NCBI GenBank assembly: GCA_037367405.1
Contig: JAZKJV010008264.1
Coordinates: forward strand, 992,001 to 1,056,000
Source of the DNA: Ottelia alismoides
Lineage: Eukaryota; Streptophyta; Magnoliopsida; Alismatales; Hydrocharitaceae
DNA: 64,000 nt
Direction of reading: 5' to 3'
The notes beneath the pieces were generated by a model, which saw nothing but the letters and a program-made list of their open reading frames with translations, did no database searches and had not been told where the DNA came from. Below, piece after piece: positions 10,767 to 22,511 of this stretch. Positions within the stretch are counted from its first letter, which is position 1. Every line of letters begins with the position of its first letter. The position numbers and the translations under genes are program-made.

Positions 10767-11327
10767 TAGGGCTGCTAATCGAACCGAACGTAACGAATGG
10801 ACCTATGTTCGAGTTCGGTTCGATAAGGAAGTTCGAAAGTTCGAGTTCGAGTTCGGTTCGATAAATGTTCAATAGGATATGTTCGAGTTCGAGTTCATTT
10901 AGAAACCGAACGTTCGAGTTCGGTTCGATAATAGTTCGTTAAAAATTTAACTTAACTAAAACTTGTTTATATGAACAAGTTTGAAACGGGAGTTCGATAA
11001 CAAAGTTCGTTAAGCAGTAAAAATAAGAAATTATTCAAACTAAAGTGGTACAAAGCCCAATAAATAGCACAATTTCTTTAACCTCGAAGTTTATGAAATG
11101 TATAAATACTAAGTTACACATACAAATACATACACATATATACATATATCGAACTCGAACTTTTATCGAACGAACATATGTTATGTTCATGTTCGGTTCG
11201 TTAAGCTATCGAACTAAAATTTGAAGTTCATGTTCAGTTCATTTAGAAACGAACGAACATTTATCGAACTATTATCGAACGAACTCTAATCGAATACGAA
11301 CATGTTCAGTTCAATTTAGCAGCACTA
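10767..11327. mobile_element. hAT-superfamily MITE (561 bp)
   Basis: Terminal inverted repeats TAGGGCTGCTAA and TTAGCAGCACTA with a perfect 8-base target duplication TTCACTAA (10759-10766 and 11328-11335). The 5' LTR of element A has the empty site with one TTCACTAA near 1545. TAGGG-type ends and 8-base duplications define hAT elements. The interior has no transposase. Both subterminal regions are packed with GTTCGAGTTCGGTTCG-like units on one strand and their complements on the other; these are probable transposase-binding repeats. Confidence 0.93.
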
Positions 11328-13228
11328 TTCACTAACTACTTGTACAAAATTGGTCTTTTCATATTTTATTTTATTTCTTCATTTTCTTAATTAATAAAAT
11401 CCAAAAAAAACTAGATTAATGTGCCTATATATATCTTTGATTTTACCATATTTTTTTCAGATTTTTATCTGGTTTAAAAATGACATAAAAATTATAAAAC
11501 CCAAAAATCAAGGTATTCTATGTACATGGGATACGTCAAAAATTCACATTGTGAAATTGATTGATTTTGGTTTTGATGTCTCCATAAAATTTGTAGAACT
11601 CATCGAGACGAGCAATTTTCATGGAGAAACTTTTCCAATCCGAGATCGTTTGCTATTTATTTTGCATTTTATAAAGTATTTAATATTTGAATTTTCAGGA
11701 GCTGACACGTGGTTGCTCCTAGAGAAGCCACGTGTCAGCCATTTTTGAGTTTTTTAATTCGTTTTTATAAAAAAATAATTAAAAAAATTAAAGACCGCTC
11801 ACATGCAGCGCACGTGCCGCCCCCGTACGTGCACTGCACGTGCTGCCCCTCTCTCTAGCCGCCCGCCACGTGTCGCTACAAGGGCCGTCCAATCTCGGCC
11901 GATCGGATGGCACCTGTACTTCATCTTCATCAAGCCCACCTTCCCCTTTTGGAACCTCCATGCCACTCCAAGTCCGCCGCGTATCTCGTGGCCGCAATCA
12001 CTTCCGATCCTCGATCTCGTCAACGTCTCCTCCTCCGCATATCTCGCACCGCCTCAATCACTCTATAATAAGAGATCCGATCCCAATCGAATCCCCCATC
12101 TCTGCGATTTCCTTCTCTGGCGCTCGCCATCTCCCTATTTAAGAACCTCCGCCGCCCCGACCATCATAATCCGCCGATATTCATCTTCTCTAGGCCGAGA
12201 CGGTGGAGACAGCCTGGCCTCGCCTCCATCGTGGAGAGATCCGAGGATCTCACGACCCTCGTTGCAGACGCGAAACTCCATCCCCGATGACCTGTTGAAG
12301 CTCCGCCTTGGCGTCGAGCCAACGATGACGACAACCTCCACCAGCAATACCTCCGAGCTTCAAGCTTCGCCACCGACGACTCCAACATCATCTTCTTCAC
12401 CAACCTCCATCGTACACCTCCAGGAGCTCTCCGGACCCCCTCTGCAGCATCTTCTCCACCCTCAGCCACCACCTTGGCAGGGGGCATCCTCCGCTAGAGC
12501 CACCAACCGTCTTCCTCGATCGCCGTCCTCGTCGGTCCTCGCCGGTCCTCCACTTCGACAAAGGCCGGAGCACCAGCCGCTCCGCCCACTTTCGCCGGCT
12601 GGGCCTCGTCCCGAGACCCCCCGCACGTGCGAGGCACGTGTGTAGGGGGACGTCAGCGCATGTCACCCAGGTCAAGTGCTTTGCACGTGACCGTGGGTAA
12701 ATTGCGCAGAACTCCCTAACCTTTTCCATATTTACGCAAAGACCCGCCAACCAAGGGTCACGTGCGTTTCAAGTGACTCCTTGGAAATTCTGCAGTTGCG
12801 CCCCCAATATTATCAGTAATTACATTTAAGCCCCTCCCTGCATTTTATATTTGTTTAATTATAGAAAGACCCTTGTGTTCCCCATTGAATTTAGACCTCT
12901 ACATGACATTATTTTATTATTAAAAAATAGCCAGATGTTTGTCATTTAATTCTCTACAATCTGACATATTGTGGATATTTTTGTGATCTATGGTTAATTA
13001 TTAATTAATTATTTTGTAGAAATTTGGTAATTTTGCCCATTCTGTGCTCTTAAATTTGCCATTGATTAACCATTGCTCTAAAAATTCCCAAAAAATCACC
13101 TATTGTAGAGTTAATTGTGTTTGATATTGTGCCCAAAAAGATTTGCATTTGCATGTATAGTTTGCCCTGTAAAAATCATTTTGCATATTTCAGTGTTTGA
13201 TTTTTAATAGGTATTAGATCTTATATTT

Positions 13229-13584
13229 TCCGAAACTTCTAGACAACGAAAAGTACCTCCGGAAAATCAAGCAAGAAAAACCTATCCCCGAGGGGGGGCC
13301 TCCGCTGGAAAGAAACGTATAATTAATGAAGAATTATGATCACTAGATAGAGAAATATGCTAGTGTTTGGTAATGATAATGTAAATCAAAGAATAAATTT
13401 GTTATTTCCGTGCCTTATCCCATCTGATAATATCAGGAAAATTCTCCGGAAACCGTTAAAATCAAGCCTTCCATTCAGAGCGGCGATTCTCTGAAACTGA
13501 ACTCAGATATGCTCTCAGCCAGATCCTCCTATGGAGGGGGGCTTAGACGCGGTGTGTGGAACCTGGTTCCGAAGAGATCATCGG
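13229..13584. mobile_element. Unidentified 356-bp insertion in the A 3' LTR
   Basis: This segment is absent from the matching place in the 5' LTR (3441-3460). A possible 5-base duplication TATTT flanks it (13224-13228 and 13585-13589), though three bases of LTR are also missing at the right side. It contains two related blocks, CCTCCGGAAAATCAAGC (near 13256) and CTCCGGAAACCGTTAAAATC (near 13443), and two G runs with mirrored CCTCC (near 13290 and 13530). No coding capacity or diagnostic termini were seen. A short non-autonomous LTR element or a fragment of a larger repeat are the main options. Confidence 0.6.
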
Positions 13585-14137
13585 TATTTAGGTTCATAAT
13601 TTTTTTGAGATTAATCACCTAATGATAGATCTTAGATAATTTTGTTCCTCGAAAAGAATTAGGTTTAATAATTATTATAATTAAATATTGAAATTCATTC
13701 TATTTGCACTTGAAAATTCATAAAAAATTCATATTGCATCCAAAAATTCCAAAAAAATTATAGTGCATTCATTTCATCATATTTTGCATTATGTGAAAAT
13801 TTCATATTTTTCTGACATCGTTTGATCGACTTTTACATTTTAGTCCCTAAAATAGGCCAAATTGCATTTTGCATCTTTTATTCCATTAAAAATTACAAAA
13901 AACGGTCGCCTTGAAAACCACGCACGAATTTTGATAGACATAATTCTAGATTATTCCTTTGCCTCCTTGTGTTCGACCATGGTACTCGCCAAAGTAAAAT
14001 AAACATAAAACCACATTGCTTAAAATTGACGAATATTTTGTGTGGTTATTTTCTTGACCGATTTCGATTGCCGCCTACAACAAATGACAAATGATTATTA
14101 TTCTTTACGTATAACGCAACAAATTTCGGACTCGTCA

Positions 14138-14790
14138 GGCAACCATTCCAAAGATGCACAAATACTTGGTCCTTGACCATGACGCATTCTCCATAAATAA
14201 AAATATAAATCCTTGAAATGATAGTGAAAGAAGGAACAAAATACATTCATACAATACATTCATACTGCTCGAGTTCGCCCCATTATGATCAACACATAAA
14301 TCCCAAACATCAGCAATCCTCACAAGATTAACATTGTCAACAACACCCTCGACGAAATACTCCTCCTCGAACCCTCTATCGTCATGCGGGTCCATCCTAT
14401 CCTCCTTCGAAGGATGTCGACATGTTGTAAAATTAGTTAGAGCCCATATCTAAAAAATTTAAGACTTAAGAAATTATAGTTGCTCATTTAATAAATCATA
14501 ACTAAATAACATTTTGTGAATAAATATTAAAAAGTAAAAACTTACAGTTGGTCTTTAACATTTTCATAAGCGAGCTCTTCCGCGGTATTGACATTTTTCT
14601 CATTTTCAATATCATAACAACCATTAGGAATAGTTTTAATCAGAATAACCTATTCACAATATTTATTTTCAGAAAAATAAAAAACTTGATCAATTTGAAG
14701 CCACGAAGCTATGACCTAAATTTTCTGGACCTCGTAACTTGACCATATGGATATACGAATTAGGTAAAGTCAATTTTAAATTTCTTTTTA
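14138..14790 (-). pseudogene. CACTA element G transposase (TnpD-type), C-terminal part
   Basis: Minus-strand coding remnants. The peptide QIDQVFYFSENKYCE followed by NGCYDIENE (about 14610-14720) matches the DUF4216 segment of plant CACTA transposases (ASQ..QVFY..D then PRDLYD). A donor-like GTAAG lies at 14545-14541. Downstream, MDPHDDRGFEEEYF (14395 leftward) is the usual acidic tail. Stops and frame changes show it is dead. It is cut by element A on one side and by LTR H on the other; the upstream part of the gene resumes at 17709. Confidence 0.65.
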
Positions 14791-17708
14791 TTTAATTATT
14801 TACCAAATGACTCTGATTTCTCTAAAATTAGAGTTAATATGCAAAATGTGGATTTCGGGATCATATTGGTATATATTGTACAATGTAGCTTAATATTATT
14901 TAATTTAATTTATTTATATATTTTATTAATGTTCTACTCATAAATTAAAATTAATTATTATTAATTAAAATTTAATTATGTATCAATTTATTTAATTATT
15001 AATTTATATACTTAATTATTCAATGAATTATTTATTTACTTAATTACTTACTTGTTTATTTAAGTACATATTTAATTATTTCTTAATTACTTTATTTAAT
15101 CTAATTATAATTTAACTAATTACTAATTATTTATATTAATTAACCATTAGTTAGTTAATTTTATTTATTATTTATTTTCTCTGCATGCGTGACCCGTACA
15201 CATTGCTCCTTTCTTCCTTCATTCTTCTTTGTCATCGTGTCGTCTCCTACCTTCCCCTCTTCTTCCAGTCGTCTAACTACCTAAATAGATTGTCGGTTGG
15301 CCGGTAGCACAACCAACCTCTGACGTCCCTATCTGTCAGTGGTGACCACACTGGCCTACTTGCTCCCCAAGCAATCTCATCCTATATAATCCTAACCTCC
15401 CTCTACGGTCATTCCATCCGCTATTAGGACACCTTCCACCTTTAGTTACGGGGAGCGGGACGGTGACAGGTTCCCTTATCTCCATCGAGTGAGTGAGAGG
15501 AGAGCGACGAGATCAACGTCGTAGGTGTGGAGCTCTGCTCTATCGTACATACAACCTCCTGCATCGCTGCACCATTGAGGCAAAGATCAACATTAGAGTT
15601 CGAGCTCTGATTCCATAGTCTACATCCACTTCCATTCTCCAGATTAGGTTCTTCTTCTCTTCCTCCATTTCCCCTTCTCTTCTCAATATCCTCTATTATT
15701 CCATGTTTATCCCAAAGCAATTTCATCCATCTTCTTCACCACGAGTAGATCTAATCCATTCTTATGTAATTCATCTACCCATATCTGATCAACCTTTGTG
15801 TCCATCATTGATCATCGCATCATCCAATCCAATCCGTGGTTTTTCATGTTCGTTAATCTTTGATCTCTACTCGAATCTATTCCAATCTTCTCATCGAATC
15901 ACCTCCTCTACCTAATCCCAGAACTTCCATCGTCTATCTTACACACCTTTCCTCTTGATCACGCACAGTGATTTAGAATCGAGGTTTACCTTTCACTGTC
16001 AAGAGCCTCTCCCATTCACTTAATCTCTATTTGTATTTGGATCGAGTTACGTTCTCGAGTCAAATATTCAATTGTAGGTGCAGGAATAGATCTCGCAAGC
16101 ATTTGGGGCACGAAGACATCAGAAGATCAATCATCTAAAGCATCAAATAGATCTGAAGACCATCACCAGCAACTAAGAATTGCTCACACGGAGCAGATCA
16201 TTCTGCTGACTCTGATCGATCAGACCCATCAACTTAACGAAGCCTCCATTGCAACTTCGAGCAGTGTCACCTCAAGAAAGAACTGCTTGAACCATCTGAT
16301 CTTCTCAAGGCAAGAACGACAATCACAATGACTCGTCGCAAGAGGATCTTGAAAAGCATCACGGTCTCTATCGCCAGAAGTCATGGCATCCGCCACCGCA
16401 TCCTCTCAATGCAGATCCAAGAGCTCTTGAACTACCGTCATTGTCCTCTGATTCCTATATGATAGCACGAAGATCGGTCGAGCCTTGTTTCTTGGAGCAT
16501 CATTGAAACCTGATTATTCGTGCAATCGCTCACAAAGTTCCATCAATCAACCTAGGAGATCAATCGCTCAATCCCCCACCGCTTTAGGACCTCACGTACA
16601 TTGGCCTGAGGTGGTATTATCTTGTGACTTTTGTAGGTTTCGCTGCAGGTGGAGCACATGAATCTCGCGTGCTAACTTGAAACTTTTGCATAGACACCCC
16701 TTATTCTTGTGATAATATCAAACAAGACCCACTTCAGGAGCCATCACGTGTCCAAGCACATGATAACTGGGTGTTTTCCACGAAGAACCCTGCAACTTAT
16801 GACATTTTCACGTGTACCCCCAAGTTTCCGTATAACTAAATATATTCTCCTTACAATATACAATATAATAAACATATTATCATACATATTAATTAAAATA
16901 CAAAATTTAAAATATAATAAAAATACTTATAAATAATGTATTTCATATTGTTTATAATATAAAATTAATTTTGCAAAATAAAAAAAATCTATTTTTAATA
17001 AATCTTTTAAATCACTAAAAAATATAATGAACTTTAAAAATCATAAAAATATAAAAACAAATTTAAAAAAATTAAAAAATTTATATACAACATATTTTTC
17101 TATATTTTACATAATAAACCAAAAACAAAATAAAAATCAAATAATAAAACAAATAAAAAATAAAAAAATACATAAAAACTTCGAAAAATAATCACTAAAT
17201 AAATAAAAATCACAAAAATACACACAACATATCAATTTAAAGATAATTTCATCTAATTTATAATAAAAATAAAATAACGTATTTTCACAATAAGGGAATT
17301 TTTTCAATATTAAAAATAACACAAAACTCATAAAAATTCTAATCACTCTTAAAACTTCATAAAACTGTAAATGAAATTAGAAACAAAAGCATAATAAAAT
17401 AAAAACCAAATAAAATTACAAAAGATTTTTAAAATTTAAAAATCACAAAAAATACAAAAATAATATAAAAACTCAATAAAAATCTAATAAAAATCCAGAA
17501 AACTCACTAAAAATAAATAAAAATTAGGAAATCCTTTTACCTTAGTTTTCTACCATTTAACCTAGCTTCCAACAGTTTGCCTCCTTGAGTTCGACACTCC
17601 TATACTTTCAGTATACATAAAAGTCTAGGAGTATAAAAAATAACAATTTTTCTATAAAAATAACCTGACCAATACAATCATTATAGTTGCTTCTTTTAGA
17701 GCTATCAG
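14790..17708 (+). mobile_element. LTR remnant H (family of E and C), probably a 5'-truncated solo LTR
   Basis: Interrupts the G transposase. It has the module order of the E-type LTR: a GTGGATTTCGGGATCATATTG segment before an AT-rich stretch (14850-15170), a promoter and pyrimidine-rich part (15180-16700), a second AT-rich stretch (16850-17520) and CTCCTTGAGTTCGACACTCC (17580) resembling CTCCCTGAGTTCAACACTC in E (63876). The right end is placed at GAGCTATCA (17708), after which transposase coding resumes. The palindromic LTR start is not found, so the left end is approximate and probably truncated. No internal retroelement genes follow. Confidence 0.55.
15383..15389 (+). promoter_or_regulatory. 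TATA box of LTR H
   Basis: TATATAA followed by TCCTAACCTCCC, the same placement as TATATAAGAACCTCC in the A 5' LTR. Confidence 0.5.
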
Positions 17709-18460
17709 GTTGGGCAGCTTTTCTATACATCAACTGGAACTGAACATACCCTCCAATCATAGCTTCATTAAAAAGGTATATATCAAATGCACCATAATAT
17801 TAAAAACATTAGGAGGGAATACGTACTCAAACAAGAATATTATAGTAATCACCTTATCATCCCACATATCAAGCAACTACATATCGAAATTTATAGAGAA
17901 AATATATTTGAAAAACAAACATACATTTGCTAACGACTCTAAAACTGCAGCTTGTATCAAACCTTGAATGGCTAGAGGAAAGAATACTTGCATCAAAATA
18001 TGATAATTATGACTTTTGAATCCATTGATTTGTTTAACTTTTCATTGATGCGACGAGACACATTTGAAGAAAAACCTTAAGTTCTCAAATATGAAAAAAT
18101 TTCTCTTCATTTGTCTGGAGACAATGTGTAGGGAACTTGTGGCAGGGAAAACCACCATTTTTATTGCCACGGGATGCAAGTGTTCTTGTACTCCCAATTT
18201 CTTCAAATCATTTGTAATGCACAATATGTATTTTGAGAAGAAGCGAGATTAAAAACATCAAAGATGTTTTCCATCATATTCTTTTCAATGTGCATTACAT
18301 CCAAGTTATTTCTGATTGTAGGATGTGACCGATAAGATAATTCCGTAAAGAACTCTCATTCCTTTGGAGTGTTTCCAATATCATGTGCACTTTCAAATCC
18401 TATGCACTAAACATGTATCTAGTGTGAATATTCTAGTGTGAGTACAATACTTACAAGTAC
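17709..18460 (-). pseudogene. CACTA element G transposase (TnpD-type), central part
   Basis: Minus-strand coding with the TnpD signature NLDVMHIEKN (about 18270-18300), followed by GVQEHLHP (near 18195) in the place of the usual G-I-R-E-E-L-H-L. Further on, GYVQFQLMY (near 17735) sits where functional copies have a VHYRWMYP-type motif. This is the Transposase_21 family of plant CACTA elements; the protein cuts and pastes CACTA DNA. Several stops and frame changes are present. LTR H separates this part from the C-terminal part at 14138-14790. The N-terminal part should lie at higher coordinates, beyond element C. Confidence 0.75.
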
Positions 18461-18935
18461 TAACTAATTTAAATACAAGTTAATATACAAAATTGTAAAC
18501 TAACTAAATTTTTTGTGAAATTATGTCACAAACAAAATTTTCTTAAGATATAAAAATAAAAGATCACGTGTACGAAAACAATTGAAACAAGAACAACATA
18601 AGGCGCTCGACATGATAAGCGATCTCCTCCGCAAACACTATCCACAGAGGCCAAACTTTTACTATTAAGATTGTCTCAGGATTCCTCATAAATAGTCAAA
18701 TAACCATGTCATTTCAAGATATAAGGTATGCAAGTCAAGACTTGTTAAAGTGATATATGATCATCATTCCCTCTAGTCTGAATAGACTCAAAAAACCATT
18801 ACAATAAATCAACATAACCAAAAAAATGTAAAAAAAGTAAGGCACACATGCAATTTAGGGCATGAGATTAAGGAACTACTAAATACTTAAATGACTACAA
18901 TAAAACTAAAAAAACAGACATCGTCGAGGCTCAAG

Positions 18936-18982
18936 ATATATATATATATATATATAGATAGATAGATAGATAGATAGATATA
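18936..18982. repeat. Compound microsatellite (TA)n(GATA)n
   Basis: A TA run of about 20 bases passes into six or seven GATA/TAGA units. The paralogous site in the second duplication unit (19771-19809) is a pure TA run, so the GATA expansion arose after the duplication or was lost from the other copy. Confidence 0.9.
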
Positions 18983-19768
18983 TCATAACTTCCAATCAGT
19001 TACTTATACATTAAAAGGATGTAATATAACTACATATAAGGAATCTTTAATTACTAACGACAAATAGGATCCATGCTTATCATCTCGAAGACACAATGAG
19101 TCCCTTCCACGAATGCCACTTGCGTGAGAGCAAAAAGAAGAGGAAAGAACATCAGATGTTTCGAATCTGGACGGTTTGGTTGGATTTTGCTTCTGTAGAT
19201 GGTGTTCAGGGAAGGAAGTGTTTTATTTTTTAGATGGTAAGCGATGTACTCCCTAGACACTAGTGTCAAAGGCCAAACTTTAAATGTAAAGATTGTCTTT
19301 GGATTCCTCACAGGAAGCGAAATCACTACGTCATTTGAAGCTACAAGGTATACAAGGCATGCCTTGTTAAAATGGTATTTAATCATAATTGCTTCTAGTC
19401 TCAATGGGTCTCAAAAAAATATTACAAAATATCAACAAAACCTAAAATGCTGTTAGATAGCCTCACCATTTTAGATATTAATAATTTATTAATTAATATC
19501 ATTGTCCTAATGGGTAATTAAATTTGTAGGGATAAATACTTGGGAGGACACTCTCCGCACTATCATCAATGTTGTCATTAGTACAAAGAGTATGCCTTCG
19601 AAGAATTTACACATACAATTATTGGAAGTTGCCAACAACCATAAACATGCAACCTATAGAAAATGCAAAAGTAAGCTACAAATGTAATTTACGACATGAG
19701 TCCAAAGGTCTAAACACTTGAAGGATTCCAAAAATATAAGTTAAAAAAATCAAGCATCATCGAGGCTC

Positions 19769-19770
<2 letters not shown>

Positions 19771-19809
<39 letters not shown>
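19771..19809. repeat. (TA)n microsatellite
   Basis: About 39 bases of uninterrupted TA dinucleotides after CGAGGCTCGA. Confidence 0.9.
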
Positions 19810-19811
<2 letters not shown>

Positions 19812-22299
19812 TAACATCTAATAAGTACTACATATATCATAAAGGGTTGCAACATTGTCTACCTATGAGAAAAATATATCTACAAATGACAAATATGATC
19901 CATGATAACCATTACGAAAACACAACGAGTCCCTTTCACGAACTCCACTAGCATGAGAGAAAAAAGAAGAAGAAAGAACATCAAAAGTTTCATATATTGA
20001 TAGTTGGGTTGGATTTTACCCCTACAAATGATATTCGAGAAGGGGATTGACGAGCATAGGAAATCATGCGGGTTTTTAAATTTATTTAATGAAATGTTGA
20101 ATAAGTGCAAAAGTATCTGTAACCCACAAATTCTCACTTCAATAAAAATAAATGATTCTAAAAAAGAGATAATATGCTAATTATGAGTCAACCTGGTATG
20201 GAACCCGGGGTCGATCACGAAAAGGCAAAATTATGAACGAGGGTTATAAATCACAAGAATAAACCAAAGATTTTTAAATCTTCTTTTTCTACTTTTTCAG
20301 AAGTTTTTTATGATTTTAACGATTTAGTTTGGTTTAATATTTTTAATGAATTTTTATATTTTATAATTTTTATAATTTAATGATTTTTTATTGTTAGTGG
20401 TTTTGCATTTTATAAAATTTTAATTTTTTAATTTTTCAAAAATTAATTTTCAAAATGAAGTATGCACAAAATGAAAATAAGGTTTTTGTATTTTCAAAAA
20501 TAGAGAAAATGCCTAAAACTTCAGAAATAATTTTGTTTTGTGTTTTAATGAATTTTTACTATTTTGGGTAATTTTATGGAGTTTTTTTTAATTTTTATGA
20601 CTATTAAAATGATTTAAAATTGACATCAATTTACAAAACAAGATGAAGGTATTTTTGGGTTTTTAAAATATAAAATAAACAAAACAAATCTAGAAACTAA
20701 TTTTATCAAATAGATTTTTATTTAGTTTTAAAATGGTATCAAAATATATTTTTGTGATTTTGTTTCTGTTTTTATATGATTTTTACGATATTTTGGGTAA
20801 TTTTTGAAATTTTAGTGTTTATATAAATGGTAAAATAGAGTGAAATAAAGCCACTTTATTTTTTTTATTTTTTAATGTATTTTTGAATCTTTATGATTTT
20901 TAATTGTCAAACAGTAAATTTAAAAAGTTCCTATTTAAAAAATAAAACAAATCATTTTTGTAAACAAAAATATGTGAAATAGGAAGAGCTAGCATAACTT
21001 TAGCCTAATTTTTATGAAATTTTTAGAATATTGCAATTATTTAATTCAAGCAAAATAAGCAAAAAATCAAGATTCGGCAATTCAATGACATATATGCAAA
21101 TTTAAAAACTGTTTAGATTAATTATTAACACACAACTAAAGTGTAGCAGAATATATGCAATTTAACTTGACATGACTTGTGAAGCATGCGAACATGGAAA
21201 ATTTGGACAAAAATGCAATTAATACAAACTATTTGCAGATGTATTAACAATATAAATTGCATAATAAAATATGCAATTGTTCCATGACTGCATGTCTATA
21301 AACACACAGGTAGAGCTGTGGAGGAGGAACTGCTTAGACGTTGAAGTGTCGGCAACTTCGTAGGTGACGATGCAAGAGAATGTGTATGCACGACAAAGGA
21401 TGGACTTGGCATGATGAACTGCTGCTAGTGCTCGTGGAGTGGTTCATCGGTGATGCCCAATGTGTATTGATCTTGGTCTAAAACCCAATGCTGGAAATGG
21501 GGGATTGCTCAATGCAGCGACGCATGGGGTTCTGCTGCAAGTAGAGGTCGTTGGGAAGGGGTTAATGGAGGTGTCAATGGTCGGAACAAAAGCCTCACTC
21601 GTTGCCTATGGAAGTATCCTCACACATGCGAGTTATACATACATCAAATTGCCATTTTTTCATAATCGCTTTTATAAGAAGAGGATATGTATCGATACAT
21701 ACCGTTGGGATCGCAAAAGCAACAGTGTCCACCACTACTGCTTTGGTTCTAGCCATCACCCCTTCTACAGTACACGAAACAAACACCGAACTAGCTGGAT
21801 ATTCTACTCACGATATGACAATTTTTTGCATAAATTGGTCGAGCCATTGGAATATCTCTCGGCATCTTCATCCTCTGGTCCAGGTAAGCATGTCTTCCTG
21901 ATGAGGATGTGATTAATTTAATTACTTGAGAAAAAAAGGTATAAAATGGAAGCAGGGGTTGAATGAAGGAAGCCATGAAGTTGAGGTGTGCTTGAGGAGA
22001 GAATTAGATGGTGAAATCCATGCTTGTTTATGCAGGTGTTAGTAGACAGAAACTATGTAATATGGGGTGAGATGAGGCCCAAGATCGTGTGACACAAAAA
22101 GGGGACTAATAGCAGCTTCTAAGGCCGTTCAAGGATCTCTATGGGCCTACAAGGGAGAAGTGCCAGAAGCACAAGAGTGCCATTGCCAAGGAGCAAGAGG
22201 TTGTGAGGTAACGGGGCAAAGGAGGAGGGGGAGGGGGAGGCTGGTTGGAGGAGGATGAGGCTAGAGTCGAGGAGGGGGAGGAAAGACCACAACAACCCC

Positions 22300-22308
22300 T
22301 TTTTATAA
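22300..22308 (-). promoter_or_regulatory. TATA box of the C LTR (minus strand)
   Basis: Minus-strand TTATAAAAA followed by GGGGTTGTTGTGG and a pyrimidine-rich stretch, as expected of a plant LTR core promoter. Confidence 0.45.
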
Positions 22309-22511
22309 TTTAATTCCTCTTGGATCTCTAAAGTTAATGTATGTTTGCGTTGGAGATGGACGGTAGCTAACTCGAGGGGCACAAGTGATAAAACGACAAG
22401 AAGTAAGGGATACAACTAATATTCCCAAAAAAAGGAGGGGTATAACTAATATTTCAATATCTCATAGGGTCACAACTGATAAAAACCCTTAATTTACTGG
22501 GTTAAATAAAT

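Larger units (their letters stand above)
883..14137 (+). mobile_element. Element A: complete non-autonomous Athila-like LTR retrotransposon
   Basis: Two LTRs (883-4003 and 10095-14137) bracket a 6.1-kb internal region with a tRNA-Asp-type primer binding site just after the 5' LTR and a purine tract TAAGTATAGGGGGA just before the 3' LTR. Flanking 5-mers are GGTGA and GGCAA, which fit a decayed target duplication. The internal region has a gag/protease-like coding stretch and an acidic ORF but no reverse transcriptase, RNase H or integrase. Removing the two insertions in the 3' LTR leaves about 3.12 kb, equal to the 5' LTR. LTRs differ at roughly 13-15 of the first 210 bases by eye, so the insertion is not recent. 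Confidence 0.92.
10095..14137 (+). repeat. 3' LTR of element A (4043 bp with two insertions)
   Basis: Begins TGATGAATC with the same 21-base palindrome as the 5' LTR and ends GGACTCGTCA. It is collinear with the 5' LTR apart from a hAT MITE (10767-11327) and a second insertion (about 13229-13584). The next five bases, GGCAA (14138-14142), pair with GGTGA before the 5' LTR. Confidence 0.92.
18461..20160. repeat. Degenerate tandem duplication next to the G transposase
   Basis: Two diverged copies in direct orientation. Unit one runs about 18643-19240 and unit two about 19261-20050. Shared landmarks: GAGGCCAAACTTT versus AAGGCCAAACTTT (18650, 19270), GATTGTCT followed by GGATTCCTCA (18672, 19293), TCGAGGCTC before a TA-repeat (18923, 19760), GACAAATAGGATCCATG versus GACAAATATGATCCATG (19060, 19888) and GGTTGGATTTT (19170, 20010). 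Unit two has about 220 extra bases (19446-19665). ORFs 19054-19404 and 19880-20137 on the minus strand are related to one another because of the duplication. No domain was recognised. Confidence 0.7.

Noticed and set aside
10767..11327. Helitron or Mutator origin of the 561-base insertion
   Set aside because: An 8-base duplication and TAGGG ends fit hAT. There is no CTRR end or 9-base duplication.
14880..15170. TTAATTA-rich block as a satellite or matrix attachment region
   Set aside because: It is irregular, without a repeating unit, and matches the AT-rich module found in related LTRs.
18936..18982. CRISPR-like or telomeric array
   Set aside because: It is a simple TA/GATA microsatellite with no spacers and no telomere motif.
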